A stretch of DNA of 64,000 nucleotides. Source: Catalinimonas alkaloidigena (lineage in GTDB: Bacteria > Bacteroidota > Bacteroidia > Cytophagales > Flexibacteraceae). The stretch's first letter is position 1, and each line of letters starts with the position of its first letter. The stretch is taken from the NCBI RefSeq assembly GCF_900100765.1, contig NZ_FNFO01000007.1, forward strand, positions 248,001-312,000. The letters are read 5' to 3'. A model generated the notes under the pieces. The model saw only the letters and a list, made by a program, of their open reading frames with translations. It ran no database searches and was not told the DNA's origin. Of the stretch, positions 39,452 through 48,034 are shown piece after piece. Position numbers and translations under genes: made by a program.

Positions 39452-40120
39452 ATGTTGAAAATAGCCACCCTTTCTCTTTTTGTACTTTTCGGATGTATCG
39501 CCTGTGGCACACAGCATGAATCCACCACTTGGCAACTGGATAACCTGGAGCAGATCGGAGGGCATGCCGTGGAAATCTACGGTAATCCGAAGGTGGTCGA
39601 GACGCCCTACGGCAAAGGTATCGCCTTCGATGGTATAGAAGACCAGCTTATTGTCGACGCTTCGCCTTTAAAGGAGTATTCGGAATTTACGATTGAGGCG
39701 CTCATGAAGCCAAATGACGTGTTTCCAGAAAATGCTGCGCCGCGCTTTTTCCACATCGAATCGAGCGAATCGGTGAGCCGACTGCTCATGGAAATCCGCT
39801 TAAACGATCAGCATCAGTGGTATTTCGACGGCTTTCTGAAAGCCACGACCGAAGATTTGGCACTGATCGATTCGACCCTGATACACCCCACCGAGGCGTG
39901 GATGCACGTTGCGGTGAGTTATCAAGATTCCGTGTTTACCACGTATGTCAACCACCAGCCGGAACTGTCGGGAGCGGTGCGGTACGATCCCATTCCGGTA
40001 CTAAACGGAAAGACCTCACTCGGCGCCCGGATGAATTTCCGCAGTTACTTCAACGGCACCATTGCCAAAATCCGTGTGACCAACGCCGTGCTGAAACCCG
40101 AGGATTTTATGCCCTTGTAG
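39452..40120 (+). CDS. LamG-like lipoprotein
   Basis: A 222-residue exported protein starting at the ATG at 39452. The signal sequence MLKIATLSLFVLFGCIAC ends in a lipobox-like GCIAC. The mature part has the LamG/concanavalin-like pattern: GKGIAFDGIEDQLIVD, then YSEFTIEALMKP, W-M-HVAVSYQDS and YFNGTIAKIRVTN. It probably binds carbohydrate or protein ligands at the cell surface. The frame is open through the upstream transposase remnant, but this is chance; the ATG and lipoprotein signal mark the real start. Confidence 0.8.
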   Translation: MLKIATLSLFVLFGCIACGTQHESTTWQLDNLEQIGGHAVEIYGNPKVVETPYGKGIAFDGIEDQLIVDASPLKEYSEFTIEALMKPNDVFPENAAPRFFHIESSESVSRLLMEIRLNDQHQWYFDGFLKATTEDLALIDSTLIHPTEAWMHVAVSYQDSVFTTYVNHQPELSGAVRYDPIPVLNGKTSLGARMNFRSYFNGTIAKIRVTNAVLKPEDFMPL

Positions 40121-40157
40121 TGCTCAAAACATCACGGCACGTTTTACTTTTCCGGCC

Positions 40158-40649
40158 ATGTCTACGAATGAACTTCGCCTCCGGGAAATCCAGCCGGCGG
40201 ACAATCCGGCGGTGGCGGCCGTGATCCGCACCGTGCTCACGGAGTTTGGGGCCAACCTGCCCGGTACGGCTTTTTTCGATCCGGCCATCGATCATCTGTA
40301 CGACTATTATCAGCAACCGCGGGCGGCCTACTTTGTCCTCGAACGAGACGGGAAGTTGGTCGGTGGGGGCGGCATTGGACCGTTGGAAGGAGCAGGAACG
40401 GACGTGTGCGAATTGCAAAAATTGTATTTGTTGCCAGAAGGGCGTGGGCAGGGTTGGGGACGCGAACTCATGGACCGGTGTCTGGCATTTGCGCGGGCGG
40501 CGGGCTACCGCCAATGTTACCTGGAGTCGCTGCCGCAACTGCACAAGGGCGTCCAACTTTACGAGCGCTATGGCTTTCAGTACCTGGATCAGCCTCTGGG
40601 ACAGACGGGACACAACGGCTGCGATCTCTGGATGCTCCTAGCGTTGTAA
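40158..40649 (+). CDS. GNAT-family N-acetyltransferase
   Basis: A 163-residue cytosolic protein with the GNAT fold. The acetyl-CoA-binding motif is LPEGRGQGWGRELMDRCLAF (residues about 97-116), and the C-terminal LYERYGFQYLDQPLG is typical of the family. The substrate cannot be predicted. It starts 37 bases after the LamG lipoprotein gene on the same strand. Confidence 0.9.
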   Translation: MSTNELRLREIQPADNPAVAAVIRTVLTEFGANLPGTAFFDPAIDHLYDYYQQPRAAYFVLERDGKLVGGGGIGPLEGAGTDVCELQKLYLLPEGRGQGWGRELMDRCLAFARAAGYRQCYLESLPQLHKGVQLYERYGFQYLDQPLGQTGHNGCDLWMLLAL

Positions 40650-40746
40650 TGGAGAAAGCCATGGAATAAAAGCCTGGCTTTGTCACCGGACGGCTGGCAA
40701 GCCGCTTCTGAGGCCGTTCGATGACTGGTAGTGCAACCCAGCCCCC

Positions 40747-41826
40747 TCAATGCTGAAGATAGTCATGTAACGAGACGCCGCCATGCGCACTCGACTGATG
40801 AGCGGCTTCTACACAGGCCATCGTGTCGATGCAATCTTCTACCGAGTTGTCGGGCCGTTCGATACTGCCTTCCGCCGCGCGCATCACCTGCGCCATGCTG
40901 CCGATAAACGCATGCGGAAACCAACTTCCTTCGATGTCGAGCGTTTGCCACGTGGGCGCTTTGCCCTCTTCCAGCACGACGTACTCAAACGCATCCGAAA
41001 CACCTTCGGGATAATTCATCAACAAACCGAGTTTGATGCGAATCGCTCCCTTTGTGCCCTCGAATTTAATATACGAATGCTGGTGGTGCAGCCCGAATTG
41101 ATGCGCGTGGTTGGTCAGGATGTTGGCCCGCTGCCATTCGCCATAATCGAGAATCATCGTCGTGCGTACCGAGGCTAGTTCTGCCATGGCGGGATGTTTG
41201 GTGGTTTTCGCATACAGCCGTTCGGGATTTCCGAGGAACGAGCGGATCAGGTCTAAGTAATGAATGCTGTGGTAGAGAATTTCGACACGTGGCGCGGTGA
41301 ACAAAAAGTCCCACAGGTGCCAGGGCGTGTAGACGTTGACATTGACTTCGAGGTCGCAAAGCTCCCCGATAAGGCCTTCGTCGAGCATCTGGCGGGCCAC
41401 CTGCACGAACGGCGCGTACCGCAACTGAAAATTGATTCCGGCATTCATCCGCTTGGCGCGCGTAAGGGCCAGAATGGCTTTCGCCGCTGCGTAGTCTTCT
41501 CCCATCGGCTTCTGAATCAGGACCGACGCGCCGTCGGGCAATTGTTCCAGGACACGAAGAACGGCACTGCCGGGCACGGCCACATCGAACACCACGTCTT
41601 CCGGTACGTCCTGCACGAGTTGCGCCAGACTTTCGTAGATGTGGAGAATCTGAAACTGATCGGCCAGCGCCTGGGCTTTTTCCCGGTTTAGATCGAAAAT
41701 GCCGATCACGTCGAAACCGGCGATCCGGTACGCCGGGAGGTGCGCATCGTGAACAATGCCCCCGGCTCCGATGATGACGATGGGGCGCGGCGATTGCGGT
41801 AGAAGGAGAGAAGCGGAATAGGGCAT
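40747..41826 (-). CDS. Gfo/Idh/MocA-family oxidoreductase
   Basis: A 359-residue NAD(P)-dependent dehydrogenase, starting at the ATG at 41826. The Rossmann motif is VIIGAGGIVHDAHLPAY, and the family EKP-like motif appears as IQKPMGED near residue 105. The substrate is likely a sugar, inositol or sugar-derived compound. It is the last gene of the seven-gene operon, 20 bases after the RhaT-type symporter. It may provide the oxidation step whose lactone product the amidohydrolase two genes upstream could open; this is inference. Confidence 0.88.
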   Translation of the reverse strand: MPYSASLLLPQSPRPIVIIGAGGIVHDAHLPAYRIAGFDVIGIFDLNREKAQALADQFQILHIYESLAQLVQDVPEDVVFDVAVPGSAVLRVLEQLPDGASVLIQKPMGEDYAAAKAILALTRAKRMNAGINFQLRYAPFVQVARQMLDEGLIGELCDLEVNVNVYTPWHLWDFLFTAPRVEILYHSIHYLDLIRSFLGNPERLYAKTTKHPAMAELASVRTTMILDYGEWQRANILTNHAHQFGLHHQHSYIKFEGTKGAIRIKLGLLMNYPEGVSDAFEYVVLEEGKAPTWQTLDIEGSWFPHAFIGSMAQVMRAAEGSIERPDNSVEDCIDTMACVEAAHQSSAHGGVSLHDYLQH

Positions 41827-41846
41827 AGCAAAAGACGTAACGGAGT

Positions 41847-42884
41847 TCAGCTTGCGATGTAGTTGCCGTAGGTGAGGGCCAGCACGGCGACCACCAACAC
41901 AGCCAGCGCTCCAGCGAGGGCGCCGATTGTTTTTCCGCGCGCGGCGGCCCACTCTTTCATCAGCAGTCCGGCGATGTTGCTGAACAGTACCAGCATGATC
42001 ATGTGAACGGCCCAACTGGTGAATTTGTAATTGCCCATGCGGACGTGGCCGAGGCCGTAGAAAAAGAACTGGGAGTACCAGAGAAGGCCGGTCAGGATCG
42101 ACAGCGCGTAATTGAAGGTGAGGGCCGAACCGGTAGCCGGAACGCGGGTGTACTCCCCAAAGGTGCGTTGCTTCTGGTGCAGGTAGAGGCAGTAGACCAG
42201 CGTGGTGAGAAATGCACCGGTATTCGAGAACAGGTAAATCACATTGCCCTGAAAATCACCCGCTCCATACTTCGCCGCCACGTCGGCGATGGGTTGCCCC
42301 TGGTCGAGCGAGAAGCCGTAGAGCGCCGACAGAACCCCCGCCAGCAGGCAAAGCGGCAGCCCTTTGGAAAGCGAGAACGTGGTGTCGGCGGCAGCTTCCT
42401 GGGCGAGGTCCAGTTCCTTGAAACGTCCGGCCACGCCGCACAACGCAATGCCGACGACTCCCAAACACATCCCGATGATAATCCATCCCGCCCCGTGGGC
42501 CGAAAGGACGGTACCCAATTCGCCCCGCACAAACGGTGGCAACAAGGTACCCAGCACACACGAAATCCCGATGGAGATGGCGTAGGTCAGCGAATAACCA
42601 ACGTACCGGATCGCCAGGCCGAACGCCGTTCCCCCGACGCCATAGGCGATGCCCAACCCAAACGATTTCCACATGGCGCTGGCCGGTGCTTCGTGTAGGA
42701 CTTCGGTCAGGTGTGGGATGGTCAGAAATGCGACCAGAATGGGCAAGAGGAGCCAACATACCAACGCCTGCGCAAGCCAGTAGGTCTGCCACGACCATTG
42801 CACGACTTTCTTTTGGGGCGTATAGCAAAGGGCGGCAAACGAGGCCCCTGTGGCGTGTAAAAGAACTCCGGTAACGACGCTCAT
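41847..42884 (-). CDS. RhaT-type L-rhamnose/proton symporter
   Basis: A 345-residue membrane protein with about ten TM helices from the ATG at 42884 (MSVVTGVLLHATGASFAA). Family features include the CYTPQKKVVQWSWQTYWLAQ loop, GLAIRYVGYSLTYAISIGISCVLGT and the late WYSQFFFYGLGHVRMGNYKF, all typical of RhaT. RhaT of Enterobacteria imports L-rhamnose or L-lyxose with a proton. No rhamnose isomerase, kinase or aldolase is nearby, so the sugar could differ. It lies in the operon between the amidohydrolase and the Gfo/Idh/MocA gene. Confidence 0.88.
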   Translation of the reverse strand: MSVVTGVLLHATGASFAALCYTPQKKVVQWSWQTYWLAQALVCWLLLPILVAFLTIPHLTEVLHEAPASAMWKSFGLGIAYGVGGTAFGLAIRYVGYSLTYAISIGISCVLGTLLPPFVRGELGTVLSAHGAGWIIIGMCLGVVGIALCGVAGRFKELDLAQEAAADTTFSLSKGLPLCLLAGVLSALYGFSLDQGQPIADVAAKYGAGDFQGNVIYLFSNTGAFLTTLVYCLYLHQKQRTFGEYTRVPATGSALTFNYALSILTGLLWYSQFFFYGLGHVRMGNYKFTSWAVHMIMLVLFSNIAGLLMKEWAAARGKTIGALAGALAVLVVAVLALTYGNYIAS

Positions 42885-42916
42885 GTAGTGGGTTAATGAG
42901 TTGGTGGACGGGTGGA

Positions 42917-43762
42917 TTAGAGGCGATAAAACTGGCGGGCGTTGAGGTGAAAGACCTGGGCCTGTGCCGCCTCGTCGAGCAGGGATTGCAGTAGTTGCTG
43001 GTAGGCTTGCCAAGTGTGGACATAACTTTCGGCGAGGAGGGAGACGGGCCAGTCGCCGCCGCAGAAACAGCGCTCCGTCCCGAAATGCTCAATGGCAAAA
43101 GCAACGTACGGTTCCAGGTCGTCGGCCGTCCAATCGTACAATTTGCCTGACGTCGTACCGAGTCCGGAAATTTTCGCGTAGAACCCATCGTGCTGGGCCG
43201 CCTCTTGCATCAACTCGCCCCAGCGTCCGTAGGTCTCGCCGGTGGCGATGGGCGGTTGGTTTAGGTGATCGAACACCATGCGGAGAGACGGTATTTTCTC
43301 TGCCACCTGTAATGCGGTTTCGATATGCTCCGGCAATACGCCCACGACGTCGTACGGCACGTTGCGGTCCGCCAGCAGTTGCAAACTTTCCAGCACCGTC
43401 GGTTGCAGGAGCCATTGCGGATCGGGCTCGTCGTGGATCAGGTGACGCACCCCTTTGAAATAGGGATGTTGCAGGTAGCGCTCCAGGGCTTGCTCCGTCT
43501 GCCTCGGGTCCAACAACGGTACCCATCCCACCACGCCTTCGATCCAGTCGGTTTGGGCGGCGGTTTCCAGCATCAAGTCCGTGTCTTCGAACGTATTGGC
43601 CGCCTGCACGAGCACACCTCCGGTGACACCCGCTTCCACGCGTGGTTCGGCCAGTTCTTCGATCCGGTACGTACGGTTCAGCAGCGTTGTGTTGCCTTCC
43701 AGCCACGTGTAGCGCAGGTTTTCCAGGTCCCAGATGTGTACGTGCGTATCGATCAGGTGCAT
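42917..43762 (-). CDS. Amidohydrolase family 2 protein (fuconolactonase-like)
   Basis: A 281-residue TIM-barrel hydrolase starting at the ATG at 43762. It has DTHVHIWD near the N-terminus (metal HxH), MVFDHLNQPP in the middle and FGTERCFCGGDWPVS near the C-terminus with the metal Asp. This is the COG3618 group that includes L-fucono-1,5-lactonase and L-rhamnono-lactonase. It begins 2 bases after the stop of a CaiB-type transferase. A lactonase acting on the product of the Gfo/Idh/MocA enzyme is a reasonable guess. Confidence 0.88.
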   Translation of the reverse strand: MHLIDTHVHIWDLENLRYTWLEGNTTLLNRTYRIEELAEPRVEAGVTGGVLVQAANTFEDTDLMLETAAQTDWIEGVVGWVPLLDPRQTEQALERYLQHPYFKGVRHLIHDEPDPQWLLQPTVLESLQLLADRNVPYDVVGVLPEHIETALQVAEKIPSLRMVFDHLNQPPIATGETYGRWGELMQEAAQHDGFYAKISGLGTTSGKLYDWTADDLEPYVAFAIEHFGTERCFCGGDWPVSLLAESYVHTWQAYQQLLQSLLDEAAQAQVFHLNARQFYRL

Positions 43763-43764
43763 GG

Positions 43765-44910
43765 TCAGTGTAGGTTGAATTCTTGGTTGATGTGGGCGTT
43801 GTGTTCGCCCAGTCCCGGCGCGCCCCGTTCGCTGTGCAGCCGTTCGCCGTCGATGCGGAGCGGGCAGCGGGTGGTGGTGATGCGCTGTCCCTGCGTAGTG
43901 CGTACTTCCATCTCCATGCCCAGTTGGCGGTAGCCTTCCGTCTGGCGCAGTTGCTCGTAATTCAACACGCGCGCGCACCAAATGTCGGCGGGTTCCAGAA
44001 TCCCGAGCCAGTGATCGGTTGAGCGGGTAAGCAGATGGTCGGCCAGGATTTGTTTGATCTCGTCGCGTCGGTCGAACCAGGCGGCAGGATCGGTGAAGGG
44101 TGCCAGCGGCGGGCAGTCCAGTAACTCACCCAGCGTCAGGATGTTCGCCATCGCGAGGGCCAGGTGCCCGTCGGTCGTCGGGTAAATGCCGTAGGGCGCG
44201 GCGACGTAGGCCTGCGCGTTGTGCACCGCGCTCCGCTCGGGAAGTTGATGGCCGTCGTTCAGGAAACAGGTAAACACTTCGAACTGAAAATCCAGCGCAC
44301 TTTCCAGCATACTGACTTGCACCAACGCCCCTTCGTTGGAGATGGCCCGTTGGTAAAGCGCCGCCAGCACACCCTGTGCCAGGTGCGTCCCCGCCAGAAT
44401 ATCGGCGACGGCCACGCCCATCGGGGTAGGAGGAGCCGTTTGATCGTGACTGAGCCACGTCAATCCGGAAATTGCTTGCAGCAGCAGATCTTGTCCCGGC
44501 TTATCGCGCCACGGTCCGGTTTCGCCATAGCCGCTGATTTCACCGTAGACGAGCTGTGGGTTGAGGGCTTTCACCGTCGGGTAATCCAGACCCAGCCGTT
44601 CGATGACACCCGGCCGGAAGTTGTGGAGCATCACATCGGCCTGTTGCAGCAGTTGCTGGATGCGCGCCAGATCAGCCGGATTTTTCAGATCGGCGGTATA
44701 GCTTTCTTTGTTGCGGTTGATGGCGTGGAAGATGGTCGATTCACCCTCGATGCGCACATCGGAGACGTACAGTTGACGGCAGATGTCGCCGGAACCCGCC
44801 TTCTCAATTTTGATGACCCGCGCGCCCAGATCGGACAGCCGCAGACTCGCGGACGGTCCCGACAGAAACTGACTGAAGTCTACGACAAGAAGATCTTCGA
44901 GGAGTGGCAT
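43765..44910 (-). CDS. CaiB/BaiF-type CoA-transferase (family III), copy 1
   Basis: A 381-residue family III CoA-transferase. The N-terminal VVDFSQFLSGPSASLRLSDLGA pattern and the catalytic region GVAVADILAG with Asp170, equivalent to Asp169 of formyl-CoA transferase, are intact. These enzymes move CoA between carboxylic acids. It is closely similar along its full length to the preceding gene product (44916-46073), and the two lie 5 bases apart. They may form a heteromer or act on two related acids. Substrate unknown. Confidence 0.93.
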   Translation of the reverse strand: MPLLEDLLVVDFSQFLSGPSASLRLSDLGARVIKIEKAGSGDICRQLYVSDVRIEGESTIFHAINRNKESYTADLKNPADLARIQQLLQQADVMLHNFRPGVIERLGLDYPTVKALNPQLVYGEISGYGETGPWRDKPGQDLLLQAISGLTWLSHDQTAPPTPMGVAVADILAGTHLAQGVLAALYQRAISNEGALVQVSMLESALDFQFEVFTCFLNDGHQLPERSAVHNAQAYVAAPYGIYPTTDGHLALAMANILTLGELLDCPPLAPFTDPAAWFDRRDEIKQILADHLLTRSTDHWLGILEPADIWCARVLNYEQLRQTEGYRQLGMEMEVRTTQGQRITTTRCPLRIDGERLHSERGAPGLGEHNAHINQEFNLH

Positions 44911-44915
44911 GGGCG

Positions 44916-46073
44916 TTAGTTTGGGGGAGTGTTCAGTTCCTGGAGAATACGGTCCCGGTCGCCGCCCAGTGCGGGCGCCGGTCGATCCGACGTCAACGTG
45001 TGGCCGTTGAAGCGGATGGGGCAGCGCGTGGTGCGAATGTCCCGACCTGCGGCTTGTAGCGTCTGTACCATGTCCAGGGCCAGAAAGCCGGCGTGTTCGG
45101 CGAGTTGTTGCCAGTCGAGCACTTCCACCGCCCAGAGGTCCGCCGCCCGAAACTTCTCCATCCAGAAGGCTGAAGGGCGTTGCTTCAGGTGCGCGGCCAG
45201 CGTCCGTTTGATGTCGTCCCGCCGCCGAAAGGCTTCTTCTTGAGAAAAGGCTTGAAGGGCTTCGCTTTCCAGCACCTCGGCCAGCTTTTGCAACGGAACC
45301 ATCGCCACGGCGAGGTACCCGTCGGCGGTGGCGTGCAGTCCGTAGGGCGCACCCAGCAGGGTATGGCCGTTGCTCAGAGCAGATCGCTGCGGCAGTTGTC
45401 CGCTAGCGTAGTAAGTCGTCAAGAGTTCGAACTGAAAATCCAGGAGCGATTCCAGCATGCTCAATTCGATGCGTGCGCCGGTGCCGGTTTTGTGACGTCG
45501 GATCAGCGCGGCCAGTACGCCCTGCACCAGTTGCGCTCCGCACAAAATGTCGGCGATAGCCAATCCGAACGGAACGGGCGGATCGTCGGCGTTGCCGGTG
45601 GTGTGGGCCAGGCCGCTCATGGCCTGCAGCAACAGATCCTGTCCGGGTTTGTCTTTCCAGGGTCCTTCCGTTCCGTAACCGCTGATTTCGGCGTAGACCA
45701 GCCGCGGATTGAGTTGCTGCGCAGCCGCGTAATCCAGCCCGATCTTCTCCATGACGCCCGGCCGGAAATTATGGATCAGCACATCGGCTTTTTGGATGAG
45801 TTGATGCACCACCGCGACATCCTCCGGCGATTTCAGGTTGGCCGTAAAGCTTTCTTTGTTGCGGTTGATCGTGTGAAACAGCAGCGAATTATCGTCGACC
45901 CACAAGTTCTTGATCGCCAGACGGCGGCAACCGTCGCCACCTTTCGGATTCTCGATTTTGATGACCCGCGCACCCAGATCGGCCAGCCGCAAACTCGCCG
46001 AAGGACCGGAGAGATACTGGCAAAATTCGAGGACCAGAAGCCCTTGCAACGGATGGTTCATGGCAGTGGGCAT
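44916..46073 (-). CDS. CaiB/BaiF-type CoA-transferase (family III), copy 2
   Basis: A 385-residue paralogue of the following gene. Shared blocks are QYLSGPSASLRLADLGARVIKIE, NRNKES, HNFRPGV and KPGQDLLLQAMSGL, with the catalytic Asp175 in GLAIADILCG. The start ATG overlaps the preceding stop codon as TAATG, which indicates tight translational coupling; an internal Met (residue 5) is also possible. Two adjacent family III genes with conserved Asp suggest that both are active. Confidence 0.93.
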   Translation of the reverse strand: MPTAMNHPLQGLLVLEFCQYLSGPSASLRLADLGARVIKIENPKGGDGCRRLAIKNLWVDDNSLLFHTINRNKESFTANLKSPEDVAVVHQLIQKADVLIHNFRPGVMEKIGLDYAAAQQLNPRLVYAEISGYGTEGPWKDKPGQDLLLQAMSGLAHTTGNADDPPVPFGLAIADILCGAQLVQGVLAALIRRHKTGTGARIELSMLESLLDFQFELLTTYYASGQLPQRSALSNGHTLLGAPYGLHATADGYLAVAMVPLQKLAEVLESEALQAFSQEEAFRRRDDIKRTLAAHLKQRPSAFWMEKFRAADLWAVEVLDWQQLAEHAGFLALDMVQTLQAAGRDIRTTRCPIRFNGHTLTSDRPAPALGGDRDRILQELNTPPN

Positions 46074-47230
46074 TAGGCCTTGGCGTTCTTCCGGCTTTCG
46101 CGGTACAGCTGATTGATTTCCTGAAGCACCCGCTCCGGCGAGCCGCCCTCTTTTAAATAGCGATGCAGCGGATCGCCCGCGTGATCCTGAAAATGGAGGT
46201 ACCCGTTGTAGCGAGGGCGCGTGAAGGCGCGATCCAGAGCAGGCAGCGTACTGCGGAAAAACTGATGCGTCAGTTGATTGGCCGACTCACTCGTCCAGGC
46301 GGCGCGGTGGCCGGGCTGTCCGCCATGTTCCACGTAGAACGTCGATTGACACGGACCCGACACAATCGCCTCTGCGAAGCGGACGGCCCATTCCGGATGG
46401 GCACTGAAAGCGGAAACGGCCAACCCGGTCCCACCCAGCGTACTACGGAGCTTTTCGCCCGGTCGGAAATCGACCAGATCCCCGTAGGTCAGCAACTGAG
46501 CGGCATAGCCGGTGCGGGAATAATTCGAATAGCCATACGCAAACGGGCAGTACCAGTAGTCGTCCGTACGGGTCATGACTTCGGCCACCGCAATCGGATT
46601 TCTGGAGAAAAATGTTTTGTCGACCCGACCATACAGATCGCCCATCGTGTCCAGCACCTGAAGTCCTGTCTCCGCATCGATCACTTCCTCTTCCGAACTA
46701 AAAGGCGTTTTGCCATGCGCCAGGCAGAACATGTAAAAGTTCATCAGCAGATCAATCGGAATGGCTGGCACCGCCACGTTGCCCCGACTGGCGAGTTCGA
46801 GCAAAGCGTCCCACGTGGTCGGCACTTCGGCCTGGTGCTGTTCGAACAGATCGGCGCGGTAGCTGGCAACGGGGGTTGCCGCGTCGATGGCCAGGCCCCA
46901 CTGGTGACCGCCGTACTGGTAACTCCGGTGCGAGTTCCCGACGGAGTTTTGTGCTTGATCGTCCAGGTATGCCTCCGACAAATGTTCATCCAGCGGCAGG
47001 ACGCAGCGCGTCGCATCCGCACAGCCGACCCACGGATGGTCGATGATCAGCAGATCGTAGCGCTCGGTCAGCTTTTCGATAGGAAAGTCAGCGAATTCCT
47101 GGAGCGTTCGCTGTTTCCAGGTGATTTCTACGTCCGGGTGCAATTCCGAAAAACGCTGTGAGAAGGCGCCCAGTGGCGTATAGCCACGGCTATGCCCCCA
47201 GGTAATGCCCTTGAGTTGAATCGTCGCCAT
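46073..47230 (-). CDS. Extracellular solute-binding-like protein without signal peptide
   Basis: A 385-residue protein with the two-lobe architecture of family 1 solute-binding proteins: ITWGHSRGYTPLGAFSQRFSELHPDV at the start, LLIIDHPWVG, then GLAIDAATPVASYRADLFEQH and LGGTGLAVSAFSAHPEWAVRFAEAIVS. It begins MATIQLKGITW with no signal peptide or lipobox, and no permease or ATPase genes are nearby. It is 2 bases from the MaoC gene and overlaps the CoA-transferase by 1 base. If the start is right it would be cytosolic, so a role in transport is doubtful. Confidence 0.8.
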   Translation of the reverse strand: MATIQLKGITWGHSRGYTPLGAFSQRFSELHPDVEITWKQRTLQEFADFPIEKLTERYDLLIIDHPWVGCADATRCVLPLDEHLSEAYLDDQAQNSVGNSHRSYQYGGHQWGLAIDAATPVASYRADLFEQHQAEVPTTWDALLELASRGNVAVPAIPIDLLMNFYMFCLAHGKTPFSSEEEVIDAETGLQVLDTMGDLYGRVDKTFFSRNPIAVAEVMTRTDDYWYCPFAYGYSNYSRTGYAAQLLTYGDLVDFRPGEKLRSTLGGTGLAVSAFSAHPEWAVRFAEAIVSGPCQSTFYVEHGGQPGHRAAWTSESANQLTHQFFRSTLPALDRAFTRPRYNGYLHFQDHAGDPLHRYLKEGGSPERVLQEINQLYRESRKNAKA

Positions 47231-47232
47231 GA

Positions 47233-47679
47233 TTACGCCGGTCGCTTTTGGGTGAGCAGAATGTGTTCGCAGAGCATGACCAGCTCCCCGTGTTGGTTGA
47301 ACACTTCGACCAGTTCGGTCACCAGTCCGTAATCCGGGCGTTTGTGGTGGTCCTTCATCTCTTTGATGGACACTTTTACTTTAATGGTATCGCCGATGAA
47401 CACCGGTTTGGTGAAACGCAACCGTTCGTAGCCGTAGGTCATCGCTACTTCGTTGATGAAACTGGCCGTCATGCCGACCGCGACGCTGAAAATCAGCGTA
47501 CCGTGGGCAATGCGTCGCTGAAAAGGTTGGGTTTTGCACCACTCGGCGTCCATGTGGTGTGGAAAAAAGTCGCCGGTCTGACCGGCGTGCATGACAATAT
47601 CGGTTTCGGTGATGGTGCGTCCGATGGTTTCCCGGACTTCCTCCAGCGAAAATTCTTCGAAATACTTTTTGACAAACAT
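47233..47679 (-). CDS. MaoC-family hot-dog dehydratase
   Basis: A 148-residue hot-dog protein. The hydratase-2 motif [13 protein letters not shown] contains the catalytic Asp37 and His42 in place, followed by [15 protein letters not shown]. Such proteins hydrate or dehydrate enoyl-CoA-type thioesters. It is probably the first gene of the operon with the two CoA-transferases, which would supply the CoA ester. The pairing of a CaiB-type transferase and a MaoC-type hydratase recalls the mesaconyl-CoA steps of the 3-hydroxypropionate cycle, but only in general chemistry. Confidence 0.9.
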   Translation of the reverse strand: MFVKKYFEEFSLEEVRETIGRTITETDIVMHAGQTGDFFPHHMDAEWCKTQPFQRRIAHGTLIFSVAVGMTASFINEVAMTYGYERLRFTKPVFIGDTIKVKVSIKEMKDHHKRPDYGLVTELVEVFNQHGELVMLCEHILLTQKRPA

Positions 47680-47803
47680 GGAAAATCGGTGTAGTGCGTA
47701 GGGGCGGGCCAGCCGACAGCTCGCGCCCGGTCTACCCCGAAAAAGAACGGAAATGAGGATTTATACCCTCTGGCGTCCTTTTTTCTTGCCTGCGGCACCG
47801 AAA

Positions 47804-48034
47804 CTATGCTTTCAGCCTGCCGACGATCTCGAACTTGTCGAATACATTGGCGTTGTGTGGCGCGTCTTTCAACTCCGGCGTCAGGTCCTGGCCGGCCCAG
47901 TGTTCGTAATGCTGCCCGTTGCGCCAGAGACGCGAGCGGCTCACGTCGTAGATGTCGCCCTGGTACGCACACCAGATTTCGGGGCGATCCTGTCCATTGC
48001 GCAGGGCCAACTGGGCGCGGGTGTATTCTTTCAT
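47804..48034 (-). CDS. Cytochrome b5-like heme/steroid-binding domain protein
   Basis: A 76-residue cytosolic protein from the ATG at 48034 (MKEYTRAQLALRNGQ). It has the short bacterial cytochrome b5-like pattern: WCAYQGDIYDVSRSRLWRNG, then QHYEHWAGQDLT with His42/His45, and APHNANVFDKFEIVGRL. The canonical HPGG motif is absent. Its start overlaps the end of the HutG-like gene by 4 bases (ATGA), so the two are co-translated. Heme binding and function are unproven for this small family. Confidence 0.85.
   Translation of the reverse strand: MKEYTRAQLALRNGQDRPEIWCAYQGDIYDVSRSRLWRNGQHYEHWAGQDLTPELKDAPHNANVFDKFEIVGRLKA

Noticed and set aside
39005-40120. A 371-codon frame joining transposase and LamG sequences as if one fusion protein
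   Set aside because: The first part is the frameshifted end of a transposase; the LamG part has its own ATG and lipoprotein signal peptide at 39452. The join is accidental.
40747-43762. A standard L-rhamnose catabolic operon
   Set aside because: RhaT is present, but no isomerase, kinase, aldolase, rhamnonate dehydratase or RhaR/RhaS-type regulator is nearby.
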